Origin: Pseudomonadota bacterium
GTDB taxonomy: Bacteria; Pseudomonadota; Alphaproteobacteria; Rhizobiales; Xanthobacteraceae
DNA: 9,299 nt
Reading direction: 5' to 3'
NCBI GenBank assembly: GCA_023405565.1
Contig: JAEXXW010000076.1
Coordinates: 1-9,299, forward strand
Under the pieces are notes generated by a model. The model was given only the letters and a program-made list of their open reading frames with translations. It did no database searches and had not been told where the DNA came from. Positions 1-4,355 of this stretch are shown piece after piece. A program made the position numbers and the translations under genes. Numbering within the stretch: the first letter of the stretch is position 1; each line of letters begins with the position of its first letter.

Positions 1-312
1 GTACTGGACCGCGTGGCGCCGACGGCCTTGCCGAGATCATCAATCATTATCTCGGACGAACCGCTCAGTGCGGAAACCAATTATCGCACCGAGTTCGTCG
101 CGGTGCTGAGCAACCACCCGCAGGGCGGCTTCATCACGCGCGAACGCTCGAGCGATATCATGATGGCGGCCGACGATTTGCGCGACGATGGCTACGATCC
201 GTATTTCCGCGACCGGCGCTGGCGCGGCGGCCCATACAATCAACAGAACCAGTACCAATACAACCGTCCGTACCAGCAACCCTACCAGCAACCATTTCCG
301 TTCTGGCGGTGA
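1..312 (+). CDS. C-terminal part of a probable L,D-transpeptidase-like protein (5' end outside window)
   Basis: The frame is open from the first base to a TGA at 310-312, so 103 residues of a longer protein are visible. The segment reading PRSSIIISDEPLSAET (about residues 11-26) followed by FVAVLS resembles, from memory, the tail just after the YkuD catalytic domain in Hyphomicrobiales L,D-transpeptidases, where a PGSSLIISDxxLSxETG...FIVL pattern is common. The YkuD cysteine motif would lie upstream and is not visible, so the assignment rests on this tail alone. The last 30 residues are rich in Tyr, Gln, Asn and Pro, with PYQQ repeated twice, and end in FPFWR; such a tail could be a disordered or wall-associated segment. 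A GTG at 13 could act as a start, but continuity to the window edge argues for a truncated view of a larger gene. If correct, the protein would act in the periplasm on peptidoglycan. Confidence 0.45.
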   Translation, partial: VLDRVAPTALPRSSIIISDEPLSAETNYRTEFVAVLSNHPQGGFITRERSSDIMMAADDLRDDGYDPYFRDRRWRGGPYNQQNQYQYNRPYQQPYQQPFPFWR

Positions 313-441
313 TAGCGAGAAAGGCTGATGCGCCTGCCGTGTAACGCTTCATCGATTGCAGCGTAGTTGTCGGCGAGGTCAGATGCGCAAGCCGGAATTC
401 ACGGCACGCGCTGAACGGCGGCGGCGTCCACGAACCGTCAA

Positions 442-723
442 TTACTTCGGCGCGCGGCGCGTAGATACTGGCATCGGCGGTAGGATAGGACTTGAATTAG
501 GCAAACTAATTGATGACGAGCGCCCCTGACGCCCCTCGCATTCGGCACGGCCGTCACCTGCCGCATTGCCACGTCCATAAGAACAATAGGATAAGGCGTA
601 TTGATAGATGTCGCGCGCGAGCTATTGCACTGTGTCGGGCAACGGTATTTGCGCTGATGCCGGAGCCTGGATCACGAACACAGTCGCGAGCGTGACGACG
701 GCAGACACGATTCCTTGTTTCAT
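442..723 (-). pseudogene. Small secreted protein ORF interrupted by one in-frame amber codon
   Basis: Reading the minus strand from an ATG at 723-721 gives MKQGIVSAVVTLATVFVIQA followed by PASAQ. This is a good Sec signal peptide: a Lys at position 3, a hydrophobic core, and an ASA|Q cleavage site after residue 24. A TAG at 624-622 ends the frame after 33 residues. The same frame then stays open for 59 more codons to a TAA at 444-442. The part after the stop contains two cysteines (in LSYCSYGRG and AECEGRQG), which would suit a small periplasmic protein. The stop follows a CAA codon and could derive from CAG by one C-to-T change. I recognise no family. Alternatives are that the 33-residue peptide is itself the product, or that the open frame is chance. 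The ribosome-binding site is poor. Confidence 0.3.
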
Positions 724-742
724 GGCCGAGCCCCGCGAAGGC

Positions 743-761
743 GACCAGATAAAATCTGGTC
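743..761. repeat. Perfect 8-bp inverted repeat (GACCAGAT-AAA-ATCTGGTC)
   Basis: The two arms, 743-750 and 754-761, are exact reverse complements around a 3-base AAA centre. The dyad lies 19 bases upstream of the minus-strand ATG at 723, so it would fall in that gene's promoter or 5' leader. It could be an operator or a short hairpin. No run of T follows on either strand, so it is not a typical terminator. Confidence 0.5.
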
Positions 762-940
762 AAAGCTGGCGCTATTCCGCGGTTACTCTCTGACCCCCGA
801 AAATCCCTTTCCCGTCATTTTCGCGATTGTGGTCAGGAGAGCAGTTCGAATCCTACATAGAAGCCGGGCAGTCTGCCGCTCTGAGAATATCCTTCCAAAA
901 GGCCAAAGTGTAGGCGGCAGCGTGAAAAGCGAGTATGAGC

Positions 941-1072
941 TCAGTATGAGTGCAGCCGGATGGTGTTGTAGTGCTTGCGCCATTGCTCGATGACGACATT
1001 GGCTTCCTTCAGGCTGTAGAAGATTTCCCCATTGAGGCATTCGTCACGCAGCTTGCCGTTGAAGGATTGCAT
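941..1072 (-). pseudogene. Decayed IS3-family transposase (OrfB) C-terminal fragment
   Basis: The minus strand from 1072 to 941 translates to 43 residues containing SFNGKLRDECLNGEIFYSLK and then a segment ending in EQWRKHYNTIRLHSY. This is the hallmark end of the IS3-family OrfB integrase (DDE) domain, normally ESFNGKLRDE(C/L)LN...WRxxYNTxRPHSSLGY; the Glu of the DDE triad just before SFNG is replaced by Gln. The rest of the transposase, including both Asp residues, is missing. At the 3' end RPHSS has become RLHSY followed by TGA. That stop lies in a short duplication, AGTATGAG at 932-939 and again at 943-950; skipping one copy restores a frame reading SYSLFTLPPT, which vaguely matches SSLGYRPPA. 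I see no terminal inverted repeats, so only an internal relic remains. It cannot encode an active transposase. Confidence 0.8.
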
Positions 1073-1291
1073 TGTTGACGCTGCGCGGGTTCCCTCCAAT
1101 GGTGAACATCAGCCGACAATCACCAGAAAGCATCTTAGTGTAAGAGACATCTCTCCATGCTGACCGCCTCGATTCTCTGGTTCGAAAGCCCGCTGTTGCC
1201 GATGGTCGGCGATCACCTCATGTAGAGCCGCGATAACCTCCCAATCCGAGCAGAGATAATTTTCTGCTCGAATGGACCGACAGCTGTTTCG

Positions 1292-1360
1292 CTAGAGCGC
1301 TTTCGAGCGAAGTGGATACCGCTTTACGCGAAGAAAACGCGTCGAAATAAAAGGCTCTAG
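1292..1360. repeat. Dispersed Hyphomicrobiales-type intergenic repeat
   Basis: A 69-base element is bounded by inverted ends CTAGAGC (1292-1298) and GCTCTAG (1354-1360). Inside are the blocks GCGCTTTCGAGCGAAGTGG and CGCGAAGAAAACGCG. From memory, very similar sequences occur many times in intergenic DNA of Bradyrhizobium, Rhodopseudomonas and relatives, which is the main taxonomic hint in this window. The element includes the stop codon of the ArsR gene (TAG at 1359-1357 on the minus strand), so it may supply the 3' end of that transcript. Its function is unknown to me. Confidence 0.65.
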
Positions 1361-1755
1361 TCGAAAGCCATCATGTTGATAGATTGCTGCTCGCCGCGAT
1401 CCTGATCGGCATTATTCTCGAATCTTGCGCACCATTCTTCGAGATCGCCAAAGATATCCCGCAATGTCGTAATGACGCGTGCTGCCCGGTGATCGGCCAC
1501 GCGATAGATGATGTGCTTGGCCTCGCGACGCGTGGCAACGATCTTCGCGTCCTTCAGAGCACCGAGTTGCTGGGACAATGTCGGTTGGTGGATACCGAGT
1601 TCGTGCTCCAGCTCGGCAACAGAACGCTCGCCTTCGAGCAACATGCAAACAATCGATAACCGGTTTGGGTTGGAGATAGATTTCAGCAAGGCGCTGGCTT
1701 CGCCGATGCTTCGGCACAAGCGAGATGATTTTCGTGCTGCCATAATGTTGCTCAT
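1357..1755 (-). CDS. ArsR-family winged-helix repressor, BigR/SqrR-like
   Basis: A 132-residue dimeric ArsR-type DNA-binding regulator. Residues 22-40 (LLKSISNPNRLSIVCMLL) and 43-70, with the recognition helix in HQPTLSQQLGAL (56-67), match the ArsR winged helix; the wing is around RREAKHIIYRV (76-86). It lacks the CxC metal site of arsenic-sensing ArsR. The closest pattern I recall is BigR/SqrR, sulfide- or persulfide-sensing repressors, which share the (I/V)C-containing helix before GExSVxELE. Cys37 fits the first redox cysteine of that group. The second, expected near residue 103, is Gly, but Cys109 lies six residues further in the same helix; Cys14 is near the N-terminus. The gene is divergent from the monooxygenase operon, with a shared candidate operator at 1878-1899, so it probably represses both itself and that operon. 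The start is uncertain: ATG 1755 or ATG 1743, neither with a strong ribosome-binding site. The C-terminal 20 residues are polar and probably disordered. Confidence 0.85.
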   Translation of the reverse strand: MSNIMAARKSSRLCRSIGEASALLKSISNPNRLSIVCMLLEGERSVAELEHELGIHQPTLSQQLGALKDAKIVATRREAKHIIYRVADHRAARVITTLRDIFGDLEEWCARFENNADQDRGEQQSINMMAFD

Positions 1756-1868
1756 CGATCCGCTGCCGCATAGTCATCAAGCTGCAGAAAGGATCGGCTC
1801 TCCGCTGCCAATGAAGAAGTCAGCACATGCTATGAATACAGGCGGCTTTGGAATTTTCTGCTCTTGAC

Positions 1869-1898
1869 TTCAAACATCATTCTATAAAAACATATAAT
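1869..1898 (+). promoter_or_regulatory. Candidate promoter of the monooxygenase-TRAP operon
   Basis: TTCAAA (1869-1874, four of six matches to the -35 consensus) and TATAAT (1893-1898, perfect -10) are separated by 18 bases. They lie in a markedly AT-rich stretch (about 1864-1920) within a GC-rich genome. Transcription would begin near 1905, giving a leader of about 94 bases before the ATG at 1999. Confidence 0.45.
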
Positions 1899-1899
1899 G
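1878..1899. promoter_or_regulatory. Candidate ArsR operator (imperfect dyad)
   Basis: Arms CATTCTAT (1878-1885) and ATATAATG (1892-1899) are inverted repeats matching at 7 of 8 positions around a 6-base A-rich centre. The dyad covers the -10 elements of the plus-strand promoter (1893-1898) and of the possible minus-strand promoter (1886-1881). A dimeric ArsR repressor bound here would block both directions. AT-rich imperfect palindromes are usual for ArsR-family operators. Assignment to the adjacent regulator is inference. Confidence 0.45.
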
Positions 1900-1908
1900 A
1901 GTTTTCAA
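1881..1908 (-). promoter_or_regulatory. Candidate promoter of the arsR-type gene
   Basis: On the minus strand TTGAAA (1908-1903, five of six -35 matches) is followed after 16 bases by TATAGA (1886-1881, four of six -10 matches). It overlaps the plus-strand promoter face to face. The start would be near 1874, giving a leader of about 120 bases before the ATG at 1755. Confidence 0.35.
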
Positions 1909-1998
1909 TGATAAAAAAGGCGCTGAAACGCGTTTTTGAAAGCGCGGATATCGGTGCTGCAAGGGATGCAACGTCCGCAAGTTTTTGAAAGGCGCCCG

Positions 1999-2859
1999 AT
2001 GGCCCTGCGCGTTGGCGTACATCCGAATAATCTGCATCTGACATTGGCGCAGCATTGGAAGAAACCCTCTTCCGGCAACGCAATCACGTTCGTGCCTTAT
2101 CCTGAAGGCCGCGATACCGGACAGTGGCTATCCGAAGGACGCATCGATGTCGGCGGCACCGGTTCGACGCCGCCAATTGTGTCTCAGGTTGCAGGGCTCG
2201 ATGTTCTCTATGTCGCCGCATCCGCACCGCGGCCTGCCAACGGCGCCATCCTTGTCAACGCGACATCATCCATCACAAAACTGTCCGATCTTACGGAAAA
2301 GAAAATTGCGCTGTTGGATGGCTCATTCCACACCTACCTGCTCGCGCGCGTGCTCGAACAGGAAAGGCTGACGTTGAAGGACGTCAAGCGCATCGAGCTG
2401 CAACCACTGCCCTCATGGCAGGCGCTTGATGATGGAACAGTCGAGGCCTGGATTGCGATGGCACCGCAACTCGATCAAGCGCTCGCGACAAAGCGCGTCC
2501 GCCAACTGGTGCCATGCGGCGCAAATATTCCGAACCGCTCCGTCTTCTGGACCACCGGCTCACGTGGACTGAGCCAGGAGCAGATACAGTTCTTCATTTC
2601 CTATCTCGCCGACATCGGCCGCGAGATCTCCGCCAATATCGACAAGGCTGCCGCCATCCTCGCCGACCTGAAAATCGGCAATGTCGACTATGCCGTCTGG
2701 CGCAAGGTGCTGTCGACACGCGACTGGACGGTTGTCCCAGCCAGTGACGATGTGATTGCGGAACAACAGGACGAAGCCGACACGTTGTTTCGACACAACG
2801 AATTGAGCCGCAGCATCAAGGTCCGTGCAGCCCTGCCCCACGCATCGGCGGCTGCGTAA
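1999..2859 (+). CDS. SsuA/TauA-like (NMT1-type) substrate-binding protein without a signal peptide
   Basis: A 286-residue protein that follows the mature part of E. coli SsuA (aliphatic sulfonate-binding protein) almost end to end. It begins at the first strand (LRVGVHPNN, 3-11), then has the ligand-loop motif IDVGGTGSTPPI (49-60), LDVLYVAASAPRP (68-79), the domain-crossover region ITKLSDLTEKKIALLDGSF (92-110), VEAWIAMAP (148-156), and a C-terminal ADTLFRHNELS (260-270) that matches the family's end. I chose ATG 1999, which has GAAAGG at 1987-1992. A TTG at 1936 would add 21 polar residues, still with no signal peptide, and an in-frame TGA at 1924 blocks further extension. The protein therefore seems cytoplasmic, and no ABC permease or ATPase of the SsuBC type is nearby. 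It could be a ligand sensor or carrier, or an SBP-fold enzyme: DszB desulfinase is a cytoplasmic precedent, but its catalytic N-terminal Cys has no equivalent here (the only Cys is 173). It is the first gene of the operon, 24 bases before the monooxygenase gene. Confidence 0.75.
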   Translation: MALRVGVHPNNLHLTLAQHWKKPSSGNAITFVPYPEGRDTGQWLSEGRIDVGGTGSTPPIVSQVAGLDVLYVAASAPRPANGAILVNATSSITKLSDLTEKKIALLDGSFHTYLLARVLEQERLTLKDVKRIELQPLPSWQALDDGTVEAWIAMAPQLDQALATKRVRQLVPCGANIPNRSVFWTTGSRGLSQEQIQFFISYLADIGREISANIDKAAAILADLKIGNVDYAVWRKVLSTRDWTVVPASDDVIAEQQDEADTLFRHNELSRSIKVRAALPHASAAA

Positions 2860-2871
2860 GCGAAACCGCAC

Positions 2872-2877
2872 GGGGAG
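2872..2877 (+). promoter_or_regulatory. Ribosome-binding site of the SsuD-like gene
   Basis: GGGGAG lies 6 bases before the ATG at 2884 and fixes that start. It is the strongest Shine-Dalgarno in the first half of the operon. Confidence 0.7.
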
Positions 2878-2883
2878 CCCATT

Positions 2884-4020
2884 ATGAATGTTCTTTGGTA
2901 TATGTGCGCGCCTGATGGCGCCTATCCCTGGAGCCCGAAGGGATCGCGCGAACTCGATTACAGCTATTTCCAGCAGCTTGCGAAAGCCTATGACCGCCTG
3001 GGTTTCACCGGCGCGTTGTTCGCCACCGGCGCGCATGATGTCTGGGTGCTGGCGGCGGCTTTGCTGCCGGAAACCGAGCGGATGCGCTTCCTCGTTGCGA
3101 TCCATCCCGGCCTGATCGCTCCCACCCTGCTCGCCAAGATGGCAGCGACGTTTCAGGAATTCTCCAAGGGACGCCTGCTCATCAATGTCGTGTCGGGCGA
3201 TGCCAAGATGCTCGGCGCCTATGGCATGAAACTGCCGCATGACGAGCGCTACACCATGGCAGACGAATATCTGTCGATCTGGCATCGCCTGATGGCGGGC
3301 GAGAGCGTCACTTACGAAGGGCGTTATTTCTCGGTCGAAGGCGCCAAACTCGCGCTGCCGGCCGGCGTTGCGATCGAGCCGCCGCCGCTCTGGTTCGGCG
3401 GTTCATCCGCACCAGCCATCGATGTCGCCGCCAAACACACTGACACTTATCTTTCGTGGGGCGAGACACCGGAACAGATCAAGCTGAAGATCGACGAGGT
3501 GAAGGAGCGCGCCAAGCGTTACGGCCGCGAGATGAGCTACGGCATTCGCCTCTATGTGATCGTGCGTGATACCGATGCCGAAGCCTGGGATCACGCCAAC
3601 TGGCTCTATGACCGCATGGACGAAGCGTCCATCGCCGGCAACCGACGCTTCGTCTCGAATACCGACTCCGTCGGTCAAAAGCGGATGAGCGAGATGCACG
3701 GCGGTATCAAGCCGGCCAACCCGCGCGATCTCGAAGTCGCCCCCAATCTCTGGGCCGGCATAGGCCTTGTGCGGCCGGGTCCCGGAACAGCCATCGTCGG
3801 CTCGCCCGACACGGTCGTGCGCACGCTGGAAGCTTATCAGGCCGCTGGGGTGGATACCTTCATCCTGTCCGGTATGCCGCTGCTCGAAGAAGCCTATCGT
3901 TTTGCCGAGCAGGTTCTGCCAAAGCTGCCGGTGAGCCGGGAGATTCCCCGCGCCAAGAACTTCACATGGTCGACCTTGTTCGATCGCGATCTCTCCGCCA
4001 ACAAAGAAGCCGCAGGTTAA
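2884..4020 (+). CDS. SsuD-like FMNH2-dependent (LLM class) monooxygenase with altered active site
   Basis: A 378-residue bacterial luciferase-like TIM-barrel flavoprotein, close in length to E. coli SsuD (381) and collinear with it. Such enzymes use reduced FMN and O2 to cleave C-S bonds of sulfonates or related compounds in the cytoplasm. Shared landmarks are GSREL (20-24), LINVVSGD (99-106), PPLWFGGSS (167-175), YLSWGE (189-194), GIRLYVIVRD (220-229), PNLWAGIGLVR (287-297), GTAIVGSP (301-308) and LEEAYRFAE (334-342). SsuD Trp196, Arg226 and Arg297 have counterparts at Trp192, Arg222 and Arg297. However, SsuD Cys54 is lost in a loop two residues shorter (TGAHDVW, 48-54), His228 is Tyr224, and Tyr331 is Met331. 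A sulfonate-related role is therefore plausible, but alkanesulfonate itself is doubtful; sulfones, sulfinates or non-sulfur substrates are open. A partner flavin reductase would be needed and is not in the window. The NIPSNAP gene follows after 8 bases. Confidence 0.85.
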   Translation: MNVLWYMCAPDGAYPWSPKGSRELDYSYFQQLAKAYDRLGFTGALFATGAHDVWVLAAALLPETERMRFLVAIHPGLIAPTLLAKMAATFQEFSKGRLLINVVSGDAKMLGAYGMKLPHDERYTMADEYLSIWHRLMAGESVTYEGRYFSVEGAKLALPAGVAIEPPPLWFGGSSAPAIDVAAKHTDTYLSWGETPEQIKLKIDEVKERAKRYGREMSYGIRLYVIVRDTDAEAWDHANWLYDRMDEASIAGNRRFVSNTDSVGQKRMSEMHGGIKPANPRDLEVAPNLWAGIGLVRPGPGTAIVGSPDTVVRTLEAYQAAGVDTFILSGMPLLEEAYRFAEQVLPKLPVSREIPRAKNFTWSTLFDRDLSANKEAAG

Positions 4021-4028
4021 GACCCGAC

Positions 4029-4343
4029 ATGATCCTCGACGAGCGCAGCTACCTGATCAAACCCGAGCACGTGAAGGACTATCTCGACACGTATGTCGCC
4101 GAGGGCATGGCCTTGCAGGTGAGCCACCTCGGCGATCTGGTCGGCTGGTTCACGACCGATTGCGGTACGGTCAACGAAGTGGTTCATATCTGGCGCTACA
4201 AGGACATGGGCGACCGCGAACGCCGTCGCGCGGCGATGGAAGCGGACCCGGCCTGGCAGGCTTTCCGAAAGAAAACCTCGTCCTATGTCGTGCAGATGCG
4301 CAACCGCATCCTGCGGCCGACATCCTTCTCGCCCATGCAGTGA
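4029..4343 (+). CDS. NIPSNAP-family small protein
   Basis: A 104-residue protein with the NIPSNAP/dimeric alpha-beta barrel (ferredoxin-like) pattern. It has a first strand ILDERSYLIKP (2-12), a helix 13-27, the strand HLGDLVGWFTTD (33-44), the signature NEVVHIWRYKDMGDRERRRA (49-68), then ADPAWQAFR (72-80) and a terminal strand ending NRILRPTSFSPMQ. Full length is normal for single-domain bacterial members. Biochemical roles of this family are poorly defined; related dimeric barrels bind or turn over small hydrophobic or aromatic compounds, and some act as heme or oxygenase partners. Its place 8 bases behind the monooxygenase gene and 12 before the permease suggests that it handles the monooxygenase's substrate or product; this is inference. 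The ATG at 4029 is preferred because it starts exactly at the domain and just after the upstream stop. Its ribosome-binding site is weak, so translation may be coupled to the gene before. Confidence 0.8.
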   Translation: MILDERSYLIKPEHVKDYLDTYVAEGMALQVSHLGDLVGWFTTDCGTVNEVVHIWRYKDMGDRERRRAAMEADPAWQAFRKKTSSYVVQMRNRILRPTSFSPMQ

Positions 4344-4355
4344 AAATACGGCACC

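Larger units (their letters stand above)
313..1356. other. Gene-poor, eroded region between the transpeptidase-like gene and the ArsR regulator
   Basis: About 1 kb without a convincing intact gene. I find in it a minus-strand ORF with a signal peptide interrupted by an amber codon (442-723), a perfect inverted repeat (743-761), a decayed IS3-family transposase fragment (about 941-1072) and a dispersed intergenic repeat (1292-1360). No clear rho-independent terminator follows the gene ending at 312. The stretch 1073-1291 has a minus-strand open frame of moderate length with no family resemblance I recognise. The mix of broken ORFs and IS debris suggests a site of past insertion and deletion. 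Confidence 0.6.

Noticed and set aside
433..452. CCGTCAATTAC resembles the antisense of a conserved 16S rRNA segment
   Set aside because: The match stops after about 10 bases and no other rRNA signature surrounds it, so it is coincidence.
841..866. A tRNA-like T-loop string, GTTCGAATCC, near 844-853
   Set aside because: The flanking bases do not pair as a T stem, and no acceptor stem or anticodon arm can be drawn around it.
833..940. Minus-strand frame ending in GRLPGFYVGFELLS, in phase with the transposase fragment
   Set aside because: The end looks protein-like, but I cannot link it to any family, and it lies downstream of the stop of a decayed gene; chance is likely.
1100..1290. Minus-strand open frame containing SDWEVIAALHEVIADHRQQR
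   Set aside because: There is no start with a ribosome-binding site and no resemblance to the missing transposase part that I could confirm.
1811..1867. Plus-strand 18-codon ORF beginning MKKSAHAMN
   Set aside because: It is too short, lies upstream of the candidate promoter and has no ribosome-binding site or recognisable pattern.
2560..3285. Long minus-strand open frame under the SsuA-like and SsuD-like genes
   Set aside because: It is a shadow of high-GC coding sequence on the opposite strand; the plus-strand frames match known families throughout.
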